Assembly: GCA_001593865.1 (NCBI GenBank)
Contig: LUCB01000018.1
Span: 1-50,787 of the forward strand
Length of the DNA: 50,787 bases
Reading direction: 5' to 3'
Origin: Candidatus Bathyarchaeota archaeon B24
GTDB lineage: Archaea > Thermoproteota > CALKCG01 > B24
Under the pieces are notes generated by a model. That model was not told the origin of the DNA. It saw only the letters and a list, made by a program, of their open reading frames with translations, and did no database searches. Positions 38,721-48,545 of the stretch are shown piece after piece; positions within the stretch are counted from its first letter, which is position 1, and each line of letters opens with the position of its first letter. The position numbers and the translations under genes are program-made.

Positions 38721-41405
38721 ATGGAAAAACACTGGCATTCTCTAGAGATAAAGGAGGTTTACGCTAAACTAGGCTCAAGCCCTAGGGGGCTTAGCTCGGA
38801 GGAGGCTGAGGAGAGGCTCAGCAAGTATGGCTTCAACGAACTACGTGAGGTTAGACGCATCTCGGCGCTTCAGATATTCATAAACCAGTTTAAGTCGCTG
38901 TTCGTCCTCATACTCATATTCGCCGCCGTAGTATCGGCTCTCATATCCATAAGCCACGGGTCTGAGGAGTTCGCAGACGCTATAGTCATAGCCGCCATAG
39001 TGGTCATAAACGCGGTCGTCGGCTTCATCCAGGAATACAGGTCTGAGAAGGCGCTAGAGGCTATGAAACGGCTCACGGCTCCCAAGGCTAGGGTGCTCAG
39101 AGACGGAGAGGTTCAGAACATACCGGCGCGTCTCGTAGTACCCGGTGACATCGTCCTCTTAGAAGAAGGCGACCGTATCCCGGCAGACTGCAGGCTTATA
39201 GAGGCTTCTGAGCTCAGGACGGATGAGGCTGTCCTAACCGGGGAGTCTACGCCGGTCGAGAAGACCACGATGGTCTTAGACCCTGAGACTCCGCTACACG
39301 ATAGGAGAAACATGGTCTTCATGGGGACCCACGTGGTGTCGGGTAGGGGAAGGGGGATAGTCGTCGCTACCGGTATGAACACCGAGTTCGGCAAGATAGC
39401 CGAGCAGGTTCAGACGATAGAGTTCGAGGAACCTCCGTTGAAGGTTAAGCTCGACAAGTTTGCTCGTAGGATGGCGTACCTGATAGCGGCTTTGTGCATC
39501 GCGATATTTGGGTTAGAGGTCTTCAGGGGAGACCCTCTCATAGAGAGCTTCATGATAGCCGTCGCCTTAGCCGTCTCAGCCGTGCCGGAGGGTCTTCCTG
39601 CGATAACCACGATAACGCTCGCCCTGGGGGCTAAGGAGATGGCTGGAAGAAACGCCATAGTCCGGCGGCTTGCGTCGGTCGAAACCCTCGGCTCGACGAC
39701 GTTCATATGCTCAGATAAAACCGGGACGTTGACCAGGGGCGAGATGACCGTCAGACGCATATACCTGGGTTCTAAAACGATAGAGGTCACCGGGGTCGGC
39801 TACGAGCCCAAGGGAGAGTTCCTGGTAGAAGGGAAGCCTTGTAAGATTGATGGAAGCCTCAGGCTTGCCCTGACCGCCGGGGCCCTATGCTGCAACGCCG
39901 AGCTTAGGAGAGATGGAGATAAATGGCACATCTACGGAGACCCGACTGAGGCGGCGTTACTCGTGGCTGCGGCTAAGGCCGGGTTATGGAGGAGAAAACT
40001 CGAGTCGGAGATGCCGAGGATCCGTGAGATACCGTTCAGCTCAGAGCGTAAACGTATGACGACGGTTCACAAGAACCCTGACGGAGGGTTTATAGCGTTC
40101 ATGAAGGGAGCCCCGGAGATAGTCGTGTCGCTGTGTTCGAGGCGGCTAGTGGACGGCGAGCTGAAACCCTTGTCAGACGAGGAGCGACGGCGGATTCTGA
40201 ACGTCAACGACGAGATGGCCTCCTCTGGGCTTAGGGTCTTGGCGCTGGCTTACAGAGAGCTTGAAGACCCGTCGCTGAAAGAGGTCGAGAGCGACATGGT
40301 GTTCATCGGTCTCGTGGGCATGATAGACCCGCCGCGGAGGGAGGCGATAGAGGCGTATAGGATGTGCGAGAAGGCGGGGATCAGAGTCGCCATGATAACG
40401 GGGGACCATAAGCTGACGGCTATAGCGGTCGCCAAGGAGATCGGGATGTGGAAGCCTGGGAGCATGGCGTTAACCGGAAGCGACCTCGATAAGATGAGCG
40501 AAGAAGAGCTTGAAGAAATAGTCGAAAAAGTCACGGTTTACGCCAGGGTCTCACCCATCCACAAGACCAAGATAGTCCAGGCCCTAAAGAATAGAGGTCA
40601 TATAGTGGCTATGACCGGCGACGGTGTCAACGATGCGCCGGCTCTGAAGATGGCCGACATAGGCATAGCCATGGGTATAACGGGTACAGACGTCACCAAG
40701 GAAGCCGCGGACATGGTTCTCGCAGACGACAACTTCGCAACGATAGTCGAAGCAGTCAAGATGGGACGTGTCATATATGATAATATAAGGAAGTTTATAC
40801 GTTTTCTACTCGCATGCAACTTCGACGAGATATTCGTCATAACCGCCGCGGCGCTGGCGAACCTGCCGGTACCCTTGACACCTGCCATGATACTGTGGAT
40901 AAACCTCCTGACCGACGGACCGCCTGCCGTCGCCCTAGGTATGGACCCGCCAGACGGAGACGTCATGGCTAGGAGACCTAGAGACCCCAAGGCGGGCATA
41001 TTCCACGGCATGCTCCTCTTCGTAACGGTCTCGTTCATCCTCCAGGCCATAGGGACATTGGGCTCGTTCCTCATATCCTACTTCATATACAGGGACCTGC
41101 TTAACGAGGCTAGGACCTTGGCCTTCATGCAGGCGACCTTCTTCGAGCTTATCGTCATCTGGAACTGCCGCTCAGAGCATAGGTGCTTCCTGAGATTTAA
41201 GCCTTGGACTAACAAATACCTGGTTCTATCGGTCCTGGTGAGCGTAGTGATCAACGCGGTACTACCGTATATACCGCTGACCCGAACGTTGTTCCACCTT
41301 GAGCCTCTGACTCTCCAAGACTGGGGTTTGGTCTTAGGCTTCGCGTCGCTAGGATTTCTAGTCCTTCCTGAAGTGTTCATGAGGGTCGAGGAGTTCAACC
41401 GGTAG
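38721..41405 (+). CDS. P2-type calcium-transporting ATPase
   Basis: Cation-translocating P-type ATPase, 894 aa, of the Ca2+ (SERCA/PMCA-like) group, exporting Ca2+ with ATP. The phosphorylated Asp is in ICSDKTGTLTRGE (about D332). Other motifs: TGES in VLTGESTPVEK, KGAPE in AFMKGAPEIV, TGDHKLTA, and TGDGVNDAPALK. Ca2+-site helices show AVPEGLP in M4 and ILWINLLTDGPPAVALGMDPP in M6, as in SERCA. The usual ten helices and the soluble A, N and P domains are present. A TATA box, AAATTTAAAA at 38681-38690, fits the ATG at 38721. Confidence 0.94.
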   Translation: MEKHWHSLEIKEVYAKLGSSPRGLSSEEAEERLSKYGFNELREVRRISALQIFINQFKSLFVLILIFAAVVSALISISHGSEEFADAIVIAAIVVINAVVGFIQEYRSEKALEAMKRLTAPKARVLRDGEVQNIPARLVVPGDIVLLEEGDRIPADCRLIEASELRTDEAVLTGESTPVEKTTMVLDPETPLHDRRNMVFMGTHVVSGRGRGIVVATGMNTEFGKIAEQVQTIEFEEPPLKVKLDKFARRMAYLIAALCIAIFGLEVFRGDPLIESFMIAVALAVSAVPEGLPAITTITLALGAKEMAGRNAIVRRLASVETLGSTTFICSDKTGTLTRGEMTVRRIYLGSKTIEVTGVGYEPKGEFLVEGKPCKIDGSLRLALTAGALCCNAELRRDGDKWHIYGDPTEAALLVAAAKAGLWRRKLESEMPRIREIPFSSERKRMTTVHKNPDGGFIAFMKGAPEIVVSLCSRRLVDGELKPLSDEERRRILNVNDEMASSGLRVLALAYRELEDPSLKEVESDMVFIGLVGMIDPPRREAIEAYRMCEKAGIRVAMITGDHKLTAIAVAKEIGMWKPGSMALTGSDLDKMSEEELEEIVEKVTVYARVSPIHKTKIVQALKNRGHIVAMTGDGVNDAPALKMADIGIAMGITGTDVTKEAADMVLADDNFATIVEAVKMGRVIYDNIRKFIRFLLACNFDEIFVITAAALANLPVPLTPAMILWINLLTDGPPAVALGMDPPDGDVMARRPRDPKAGIFHGMLLFVTVSFILQAIGTLGSFLISYFIYRDLLNEARTLAFMQATFFELIVIWNCRSEHRCFLRFKPWTNKYLVLSVLVSVVINAVLPYIPLTRTLFHLEPLTLQDWGLVLGFASLGFLVLPEVFMRVEEFNR

Positions 41406-41482
41406 AGCCCCACATTTTATATTCAGAGCATACTACAGTTGAGGGTGTCTAACGGTCCGATGGATGGGTTGGGTGGTTTGGT

Positions 41483-42478
41483 TTGCGCCGTCTAAGATGT
41501 GCTGAGGGGTTAGCGCTCCTATGTCTAGCCGTGTCGATACCGGTCACCATAAACGCGGTTTTCGGAGAGTTCGACAGGTTTAAACCCGGTGATTCGGCGA
41601 TTACTCCTCTTTTATCGGTCGAGCTTCTCGCGATGGCTGTTTTAGCCGGTTTCTTAGGCGCTCTCATGGGTCTCGGAGGGGGGATAGTCATGGTGCCGAT
41701 GTTGACCTCGGTGTTTAACCTGCCGATCCACGAGGCGGTGGCGATAAGCATAGTGGGTGTCGTGGCAACAGGCATATCCGGGGGCTCCGCTTATCTAAGG
41801 CAGAAGATGACGAACATACGTTTAGCCATGTTTCTAGAGACGTCTACGACATTGGGGGCGTTGACCGGGGCGCTCCTAGCCCTCATGATACCTGGAACCT
41901 TTCTATACCTGATATTCTCGGCTTTCGCGTTCTACGTAAGCATCTCCCAGGTCCGCTCGATCAAACTTGAGACCAAGAAGATTCGTTTAGACGGGTTTAA
42001 AAAGGCGACCCCGGATAGGCTCTCTAGGGTTTTAAACCTCTCAGGAAGCTATTTCGACAAGAACTTGGGAACCGATGTAGGATACGTGGTCCGAGGCTCG
42101 ATACACGGCTGGCTTGTATCTTTCATCGCGGGGATGGGCTCCGGCCTACTCGGTATAGGCGGTGGGTTCATAAAGGTCTCGGCTATGAACCTTTTCATGA
42201 ACGTGCCTCTCAAGGCGTCGATAGCGACTAGCAAGTTTATGATAAGCGTAACAGCGGCGACGAGCGCGATGGTCTACTTCCTATACGGCGCCGTGAGGCT
42301 GAGCTACGCAGCTCCCGTGGCTATAGGCACGACCTTGGGAGCGTCTCTAGGAGCCAAGGTGATGAACAGGCTTAAAGTCAAATGGCTTAAGGTCGTATTC
42401 GCGTCGATAACCTGCTATCTAGGATACAACATGCTGCGTAAGGGGCTGCTGTTGAGCGCTGGGATAAATCTGCCGTGA
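41483..42478 (+). CDS. TauE/SafE-family membrane transporter
   Basis: Membrane protein of 331 aa (TauE/SafE, PF01925) with about eight hydrophobic helices in two halves. The half-repeat motifs are LGALMGLGGGIVMVPML and MGSGLLGIGGGFIKVSAM. Relatives export sulfoacetate or sulfite, or move other anions; the substrate here is open. The start is TTG 41483 following GGGTGG. The next gene, DUF1634, overlaps its TGA (GTGA), a pairing common for archaeal TauE genes. Confidence 0.88.
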   Translation: MRRLRCAEGLALLCLAVSIPVTINAVFGEFDRFKPGDSAITPLLSVELLAMAVLAGFLGALMGLGGGIVMVPMLTSVFNLPIHEAVAISIVGVVATGISGGSAYLRQKMTNIRLAMFLETSTTLGALTGALLALMIPGTFLYLIFSAFAFYVSISQVRSIKLETKKIRLDGFKKATPDRLSRVLNLSGSYFDKNLGTDVGYVVRGSIHGWLVSFIAGMGSGLLGIGGGFIKVSAMNLFMNVPLKASIATSKFMISVTAATSAMVYFLYGAVRLSYAAPVAIGTTLGASLGAKVMNRLKVKWLKVVFASITCYLGYNMLRKGLLLSAGINLP

Positions 42479-42786
42479 AGAGGGGGTGGCGGTGCTTGAA
42501 GCCTGATAGGGTCGCGTATAGGGTTTTCATGGTGGGTATGGTCTTGAGCGTGCTACTCCTAGCCACGAGCCTCCTGTCAAACCTCCTACAGCTGGAGCCC
42601 GGCTTCACGTCGACCGTAGCCGTGGTTAGCGTGGGGGCCCTCATATCGACCCCTTACGCGGTTGTAGCGTCTATGATAATCGTATCGGCCTCAAACAGGG
42701 ACCGCAACCTTTTGGTCGTGTCTGCTACGGTGCTCGTGGTCATGATAATAAGCCTCATACTCGGGCTTACTCTACGCCCTTCTTAG
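42475..42786 (+). CDS. DUF1634-family membrane protein
   Basis: A 103-aa protein with three hydrophobic helices (about residues 18-38, 48-70 and 78-98), matching DUF1634 (PF07843). Members regularly follow TauE/SafE genes, so it is probably an accessory subunit of that transporter. The GTG start at 42475 overlaps the TauE stop. Its own function is unknown. Confidence 0.83.
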   Translation: MKRGWRCLKPDRVAYRVFMVGMVLSVLLLATSLLSNLLQLEPGFTSTVAVVSVGALISTPYAVVASMIIVSASNRDRNLLVVSATVLVVMIISLILGLTLRPS

Positions 42787-42844
42787 GAGTTTTAGATAAC
42801 TATAATACACACCCCTCTCTAAGATCGTTTTCGGTGGTCTAGCG

Positions 42845-43792
42845 TTGGAGTGGTCTCCTGAGGTCCCTGAAAGGGTTAGGGGGAGACGTCTACCCTCGGT
42901 CCTGACGAAGCTTATCGTCATAGTAGTGGTCTTAGCCATCGTGGTAGCGGTAAGCCTGCCGATGTGCGTATGCTGGCTTTCCCCAGGCGAGGTGGCGGTG
43001 ACTTATGACCCGGTGTTCAGAAGCTACGGAGGACCATACGTGGGTCCGACGATGTTCCTGAAGGCTCCGTGGCAGGGGTTGATCAAGGACTTCTACACGA
43101 TAGACTACATCGATATGACGAGCGAGGTGGGAGCGGACTACCCGCCTATAACGGCGTTGACCAAGGACGGGGTTGAGATCACCGTGGACGAGTCGTTTAC
43201 ATACTCGATAGACCCGGAGCGTTTCCTCGACCTGGTCAAAAACTATCCGAGGATAGACTACGAGGAGCAAGTTCTAGTACCTATAATGCGTCAGGTGGTC
43301 AGGGATATAGTCTCCGACTACACGGTGGAGCAGGTTATATCCAATAGGGAGGAGGTTGCCTCGAAGATAGAGGTGGCTTATCGGTCTAGGATAGAGGCGG
43401 ATCCCACCCTCTCCGCGATAAAGCTTCACGCAGTCATGTTGAGAGGGATAAGGCTTCCCAGCAGGATCAAGGATGCGATAGAAGCCAAGATAGCCGCGTA
43501 CCAGCAGAAGATAGCCGCCGAGTATGAGAGGGAGCGTATACTCACGCTCGCAAACGCGTCGGCTATGGAGAAGATAATAATGGCCGAGGGAGAGGCGGAG
43601 GCCATCAAGCTTAGGGCCGAAGCCATAAGATCGGCCTTGATGTCCATCTACAACGCGACGGGTGACCCGGAGGTCCTGAGGATATACGTCCTTATGGAGC
43701 AGCTTCAGAGGATGGAGAAGCCGGTCATAATAATAGGCGGGGGAGGCTTAACGCCTCTGATACAGATACCCCAGAGCGAAAGCGAAGACTGA
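42845..43792 (+). CDS. SPFH/Band 7 (prohibitin-like) membrane protein
   Basis: A 315-aa SPFH-domain protein. A hydrophobic anchor spans about residues 20-45. The SPFH core follows: CWLSPGEVAVTYDP, YIDMTSEVG, ITALTKDGVEITVDESFTYSIDPE, and the helix KDAIEAKIAAYQQKIAAEYERERI with the coiled-coil arm MAEGEAEAIKLRAEAIRSA. Members oligomerise into membrane scaffolds that may guard proteases or transporters. The C-terminus ends in a glycine loop and an acidic tail (IIIGGGGLTPL). The start is TTG 42845. Confidence 0.88.
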   Translation: MEWSPEVPERVRGRRLPSVLTKLIVIVVVLAIVVAVSLPMCVCWLSPGEVAVTYDPVFRSYGGPYVGPTMFLKAPWQGLIKDFYTIDYIDMTSEVGADYPPITALTKDGVEITVDESFTYSIDPERFLDLVKNYPRIDYEEQVLVPIMRQVVRDIVSDYTVEQVISNREEVASKIEVAYRSRIEADPTLSAIKLHAVMLRGIRLPSRIKDAIEAKIAAYQQKIAAEYERERILTLANASAMEKIIMAEGEAEAIKLRAEAIRSALMSIYNATGDPEVLRIYVLMEQLQRMEKPVIIIGGGGLTPLIQIPQSESED

Positions 43793-43856
43793 GACCATAA
43801 CCGTGAATCTCTGGGAAACCTTTTTCTGAACCCTACCGTTTAATTCTCTAGAGTTT

Positions 43857-45533
43857 ATGCTAGTTGTTACCGAGAAGGGCTCTGTAGCAGCTGCCATACG
43901 AAGGGCTATATCGCCTCCGCCTAGGACGTTCGCTCTAAGCGGCCACCTGCTGAACCTAGACTTCCCGGCGGAGTACAACAACTGGTGGAGGATAAGCCCT
44001 AAGGAGCTGTTCGACGCCCCGGTGCGGTGGACCGTCCGCGACACCCGGACCTACAGGAGGCTCGTCGAGGCTCTGAAAAGCCTAAACGGTCATCTGATAT
44101 TGGCTACGGACAACGACCACGAGGGCGAGCTCATAGCCTACGAGGTTCTACAGGTCGCCAAGAAGGTGCTCGGATGGGTTAGGTACATGCGTATGAGGTT
44201 TAACACGACCTCTCCGAGGGAGCTGAGGGAGGCCTGGGTCAGCCTCGAGCCGGACCTAAACTGGGGCTGGGTCTGGAAAGCGTATTTCCGCTCCAAGTTC
44301 GACCTCGTAACCGGAGCCGCTTACACGCGGTTGCTGACCTTGTCTGCCCGGAGAAGCGGATACCAGTATAAGCTACTCTCCTGGGGCTCCTGTCAGACCC
44401 CTACGCTGTGGTTCATCTACAGGCGTGAGATGGATATAAGGAGCTTCAAGCCTAAAACCTACTACGTGCTTAGGGCGCTACTTGACGTTGAAGGAGAGGA
44501 GGTAGCGGTCTCCTCTAAGCCCATAGCCGATAAACGGCAAGCCTCTATGCTCTATGAGAAGGTTAAGGACGCTGAGGAGGCCGTGGTTACAGGTTTCGAG
44601 TCTGAGGCGTTCAAGGAGCGTAGGCCCCTGCCCACAGACACGGATACTATGCTTCAGGAGCTTACGAAGATACTCGGCCTAAGCGGTGCTAAGATAATGG
44701 CTCTGGCCGAGCAGCTCTACGCCGACGGATACATCAGCTACCCGAGGACGCAGACGAACATGTGGATCAGGATGAACCATAGACAGGTCCTAGACATGCT
44801 TATGACGACGCCTCTCAGCGAGTACGCCCGGCTCGGCGTGTTCAAGCCTAGAAGCGGTAGAAAGAACGATAAGGCGCATCCCCCGATATACCCGGTCAAG
44901 CCCTACCCCTACAAAGATGTCAAGGGGAGGATATGGGACTATATAGCCCGGAGGTACCTCGCGAACGTCGTCTCCGAGGACGCGTCGATGAAGCGTTGGA
45001 GGCTGGAGGTGAACCTGAGGGGCATAGGTATGGGCGCCACCGGGAGGTATATGCTGGACGAGGGGTTTTACAGGGTCTTCCCATACTTCAGGCCTAAGGA
45101 GCTTAAACGCGTACCCGATGTCGAGCCGGGTGAGGTGTTACGGGTCTTGAAGGTCGAGCTTCTGTCGAGGAAGACCAAGCCGCCGCCTAGGCTCACGGAG
45201 TCCGAGCTCCTCAAGCTCTTGGAGAAGCACGGCATAGGGACGGATGCCACCCGGCACGAGTACCCCACCAAAGTTATCAGCAGAGGCTACGCCGAGAAGA
45301 GGGGTAGAACCTTTAGACTGACCAGGCTCGGGGAGAAGCTGATAAACCTGCTGGGGGATGTAAACAGTCAGCTGGTCACCCCTGAGACCCGTAGGCTTGT
45401 CGAGCAGGTCATGGGTGAGGTGGAGCAGGGGAAGATGACGGTCGACGAGGCTTTAAACTACAGCCTAAAGATATACAGGGAGCTTTACGAGAGGCTTGAG
45501 GAGTACATAGGGAAGACTAAGCTGGAGCTCTGA
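43857..45533 (+). CDS. Type IA DNA topoisomerase without zinc fingers
   Basis: Relaxes negatively supercoiled DNA or decatenates by cutting one strand. Length 558 aa, short because no C-terminal zinc fingers are present. The Toprim motif has the Glu in VVTEKGSVAAAI and DxDxE in ATDNDHEGELIAYE. The active-site Tyr is in DGYISYPRTQTNMW. The late motifs GTDATRHEYPTKVISRGY also match type IA enzymes. WGSCQTPTLWFI replaces the usual GRVQTPTL. It probably belongs to the topoisomerase III-like group. The start is ATG 43857. Confidence 0.9.
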   Translation: MLVVTEKGSVAAAIRRAISPPPRTFALSGHLLNLDFPAEYNNWWRISPKELFDAPVRWTVRDTRTYRRLVEALKSLNGHLILATDNDHEGELIAYEVLQVAKKVLGWVRYMRMRFNTTSPRELREAWVSLEPDLNWGWVWKAYFRSKFDLVTGAAYTRLLTLSARRSGYQYKLLSWGSCQTPTLWFIYRREMDIRSFKPKTYYVLRALLDVEGEEVAVSSKPIADKRQASMLYEKVKDAEEAVVTGFESEAFKERRPLPTDTDTMLQELTKILGLSGAKIMALAEQLYADGYISYPRTQTNMWIRMNHRQVLDMLMTTPLSEYARLGVFKPRSGRKNDKAHPPIYPVKPYPYKDVKGRIWDYIARRYLANVVSEDASMKRWRLEVNLRGIGMGATGRYMLDEGFYRVFPYFRPKELKRVPDVEPGEVLRVLKVELLSRKTKPPPRLTESELLKLLEKHGIGTDATRHEYPTKVISRGYAEKRGRTFRLTRLGEKLINLLGDVNSQLVTPETRRLVEQVMGEVEQGKMTVDEALNYSLKIYRELYERLEEYIGKTKLEL

Positions 45534-45586
45534 ACGTTTTGGAAACGGTTAAATAATGATCGACGGTCATCTCCTAGAGAGGGTTA

Positions 45587-47077
45587 ATGGATGAAGAGTG
45601 TATACTTACGATAGACGCAGGCACGAGTAGTGTCAGGGCGATCCTGTGGGATTCCGGTGGTAGGCAGATAGCCTCCTCCCGGAGAGGGTTCACCCAGATA
45701 TACCCGAGGCCTGGCTGGGTCGAGCATAACCCCGAAGAGATATGGGAAGCTGCTTTAACCGTTTCGAGGGATGTCTTAAGGTCTCTTCCAGAGGGTCGTA
45801 GGGTCTCCTGCCTCGGGGTTACAAATCAGAGGGAGACCTCCGTCCTCTGGGATAGAAGAAACGGCAAACCGGTGTACAATGCTATAGTCTGGCAGGACAA
45901 ACGGACCGCCGACATGGTGGAAGAGCTGAGGAGGGAATCCTACGGCTTTCTAAAGGAGAGGACCGGGCTGGTCCCAGACTCCTACTTCAGCGCCGTCAAG
46001 GTCAAGTGGATGCTCGAAAACCTAAGAGGCATACGTGAGAGGGTCAGGAAGGGGGAGGTTCTCTTCGGAACCATAGATACGTTCCTCATATGGAGGCTTA
46101 CCTCGGGTAGGGTTCATGCGACAGACCCTAGCAACGCCTCTAGAACCATGATGTTCAACATCCATAGGCTGGAGTGGGACCGGGAGATACTCGAAGCGCT
46201 CGGAATACCGGAGGACCTGTTACCGGAGGTTAAGCCGTCTAGCTACGTCTACGGCTACACCTCTGAGAGTGTTCTAGGCGTCGAGGCTCCGATAAGCGGT
46301 GACCTCGGCGACCAGCAAGCCGCCTTATTCGGTCAGACATGCTTCAAGGCCGGTGAGGGGAAGTGCACATACGGGACCGGGAACTTCATACTGGTCAACC
46401 TAGGTCAGAGACCTAAGCTTTCGGAGGAGCTTCTATCTACGGTGGCCTGGCAGATAGGTGGGTCGGCTACCTATGCGCTTGAGGGGAGTATATTCGTGAC
46501 GGGAGCCGCGGTTCAGTGGCTTATAGAGGGGCTCGGCATCGCGTCGACGCCGGAGGAGGTCAGTAGGCTAGCCTCATCCGTCGAGGACACAGGTGGGGTT
46601 TACTTCGTCCCCGCCCTAGCCGGGATCGGGGCGCCTCACTGGGATCAATACGCTAGAGGCCTCCTAATAGGCATCACCAGGAGGACCTCCAAGAGCCACG
46701 TCGCCAGAGCGGTCTTAGAGTCTATAGCTTTCAGGGTTAGGGAGGTGCTCGAGGCCTCTAAGAGGGAGGGTTTGGAGCTTAGAGAGCTTAAGGTCGACGG
46801 AGGGGCTTCTAGAAACGACTTCCTTATGCAGCTTCAAGCGGACATAGCCGGGATACCTGTGGTCAGGCCTAAGGTCTTGGAGACGACGTCCCTAGGCGTT
46901 GCGTTCGCCGCGGGGTTAGCCGTCGACGTTTGGGATAGCCTAGACGAGCTCAGGAGAGTTTGGTCCCTGGACAGGGTCTTCTACCCGTCCATGAGCGTGG
47001 AGAGGAGGGAGAGGCTTTACTCGACTTGGAGGAGGGCTGTCGAGAGGTCTATGGGGTGGGCTAGGTATGCTGGATAG
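45587..47077 (+). CDS. glpK: Glycerol kinase
   Basis: FGGY-family kinase, 496 aa (normal), phosphorylating glycerol to sn-glycerol 3-phosphate with ATP. Sequence marks: LTIDAGTSSVRAILWD at the start, WVEHNPEEIW, GVTNQRETSVLWDRRNGKPVYNAIVWQDKRT, GDLGDQQAALFGQ and VDGGASRNDFLMQLQADIAG at the ATP site. The Arg, Glu, Asp glycerol-binding residues are present (NQRE, GDQQA). A TATA-like GTTAAATAAT at 45548-45557 and GAGAGGG before the ATG fit a start at 45587. First gene of a four-gene operon; it overlaps the next gene by 11 bases. Confidence 0.95.
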   Translation: MDEECILTIDAGTSSVRAILWDSGGRQIASSRRGFTQIYPRPGWVEHNPEEIWEAALTVSRDVLRSLPEGRRVSCLGVTNQRETSVLWDRRNGKPVYNAIVWQDKRTADMVEELRRESYGFLKERTGLVPDSYFSAVKVKWMLENLRGIRERVRKGEVLFGTIDTFLIWRLTSGRVHATDPSNASRTMMFNIHRLEWDREILEALGIPEDLLPEVKPSSYVYGYTSESVLGVEAPISGDLGDQQAALFGQTCFKAGEGKCTYGTGNFILVNLGQRPKLSEELLSTVAWQIGGSATYALEGSIFVTGAAVQWLIEGLGIASTPEEVSRLASSVEDTGGVYFVPALAGIGAPHWDQYARGLLIGITRRTSKSHVARAVLESIAFRVREVLEASKREGLELRELKVDGGASRNDFLMQLQADIAGIPVVRPKVLETTSLGVAFAAGLAVDVWDSLDELRRVWSLDRVFYPSMSVERRERLYSTWRRAVERSMGWARYAG

Positions 47078-48545
47078 GGTGGTCGTGGTCGGAGCCGGGG
47101 TCGTGGGCTTAAGCATCGCTAGGGTCCTATCCGCTTTAGAAGGGCTCGAGGTCGTGGTGGTTGAGAAAGAGGCTGACGTAGGCTGGGGGGCGAGTAAGGC
47201 AAACACAGGTATAATCCACTCAGGCTACGACGACGACCCGGTTAAGTACCCGAACAGGGCGAGGCTGGCCGTCAAGGGGAACAGGCTGTGGACGACCTGG
47301 GCTGAGCAGCTTAGCATACCGGTCGACTGGTGCGGCTCCCTCGTGCTCGCCAGAAGCTCGGAGGACCGTAGGGTTTTGAGGGAGCTTCTCGCTAGGGGTA
47401 TCAGAAACGGTGTCCCAGCCCTCAGGATACTGGACGGCGAGGAGGTTAGGGCGCTAGAGCCTATGGTCTCCGAGGACGTGGTCGAGGCCCTGTGGTCCCC
47501 CACTGCAGGCGTCTTATCTCCCTACGAGGCCACGGTCGCCTTAGCCGAAAACTGCGTCGAAAACGGGGTTAAAATACTCACCGAAACCCTGGTGAAGGGG
47601 GTTAGGGTTAAAGACGGCTCCGTCGAGGGTGTGGAGACGAGCCGTGGCTTCATAGGTGCCAGGTGGGTCGTGAACGCGGCTGGGCTTTACGCGGACGAGA
47701 TAGCTAGGATGGCTGGCGTGAGCGACTATACCATAACGCCTAGAAGGGGGGAGTACCTTGTCTTCGATAAAGACGCCGGTCCGAAGCCTTCTAGGATACT
47801 TTTCCCGACCCCCACACCGGTGAGCAAGGGGGTGGTGGTCGAGACCACGGTCGCCGGAAACCTTATGATAGGCCCCAACGCGGTCGACCTCCCCAGGGAC
47901 GCTAAGGAGGAGACCTACACCACTAAGGAGGGGCTGGCCTACGTCTGGAGGGAGGCCTCTAAGCTCGTCAAGAAGCTTCCGGGTAAGAGAGAGGTGATAA
48001 GGGTCTTCAGCGGCTTGAGACCTCAACCCTCCGGGGGAGACTTCATAGTGAGGGTTCTCGAAGAGCCTGAGGGGTTTGTGGAAGCGGCTGGCATGAGGTC
48101 TCCTGGGCTAGCCGCCGCCCCGGCTGTGGCCTTGGAAATCCTCAGGCTCATGAGGCTGAACGGTCTGGATCACGGTTTCAAGAAGAGGTGGAAAGCCGAG
48201 AGGAGGGCTGGGTTGAGGATCATGGGTCTCGGCTGGGATATGCTTGAGAAGACCGTTTCGAGAAACCCCTCCTACGGTAGGGTCGTCTGCTGGTGTGAGG
48301 GTGTCACGGAGGGCGAGGTTGTAGACGCCATAAGGAGAGGCGCTAAGACCATAGACGGCGTCAAGTTTAGGACGAGAGCGGGTATGGGGCGGTGTCAAGG
48401 AGCCTTCTGTAGACTGAGGATAGCCGCGATACTGGCTAGGGAGCTTGGAAAACCCATCTGGAGCATCACGGTTAAAGGGACGGGTTCGGAGCTCGGGGTC
48501 GGAGACGTAAAAAGCCTCCTCGAGGGTGAGGACGTTGCCGACTAG
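47067..48545 (+). CDS. glpA: FAD-dependent glycerol-3-phosphate dehydrogenase (GlpA-like) with BFD domain
   Basis: Flavoprotein of 492 aa oxidising glycerol 3-phosphate to dihydroxyacetone phosphate. The N-terminal FAD motif is VVVVGAGVVGLSIARVLS, with GASKANTGIIHSGYD typical of the DAO family. The C-terminal bacterioferritin-associated ferredoxin-like [2Fe-2S] domain has CWCEGVTEGEV and MGRCQGAFCRLR (four Cys). This is the arrangement of GlpA or the Thermotoga/Clostridium GlpO-like enzymes. Electrons probably pass to the next flavoprotein. It begins inside the end of glpK. Confidence 0.88.
   Translation: MLDRVVVVGAGVVGLSIARVLSALEGLEVVVVEKEADVGWGASKANTGIIHSGYDDDPVKYPNRARLAVKGNRLWTTWAEQLSIPVDWCGSLVLARSSEDRRVLRELLARGIRNGVPALRILDGEEVRALEPMVSEDVVEALWSPTAGVLSPYEATVALAENCVENGVKILTETLVKGVRVKDGSVEGVETSRGFIGARWVVNAAGLYADEIARMAGVSDYTITPRRGEYLVFDKDAGPKPSRILFPTPTPVSKGVVVETTVAGNLMIGPNAVDLPRDAKEETYTTKEGLAYVWREASKLVKKLPGKREVIRVFSGLRPQPSGGDFIVRVLEEPEGFVEAAGMRSPGLAAAPAVALEILRLMRLNGLDHGFKKRWKAERRAGLRIMGLGWDMLEKTVSRNPSYGRVVCWCEGVTEGEVVDAIRRGAKTIDGVKFRTRAGMGRCQGAFCRLRIAAILARELGKPIWSITVKGTGSELGVGDVKSLLEGEDVAD

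Noticed and set aside
40598-41074. Open frame on the minus strand opposite the calcium ATPase
   Set aside because: Antisense shadow of a highly conserved gene, with no recognisable motifs and no promoter or ribosome-binding site.
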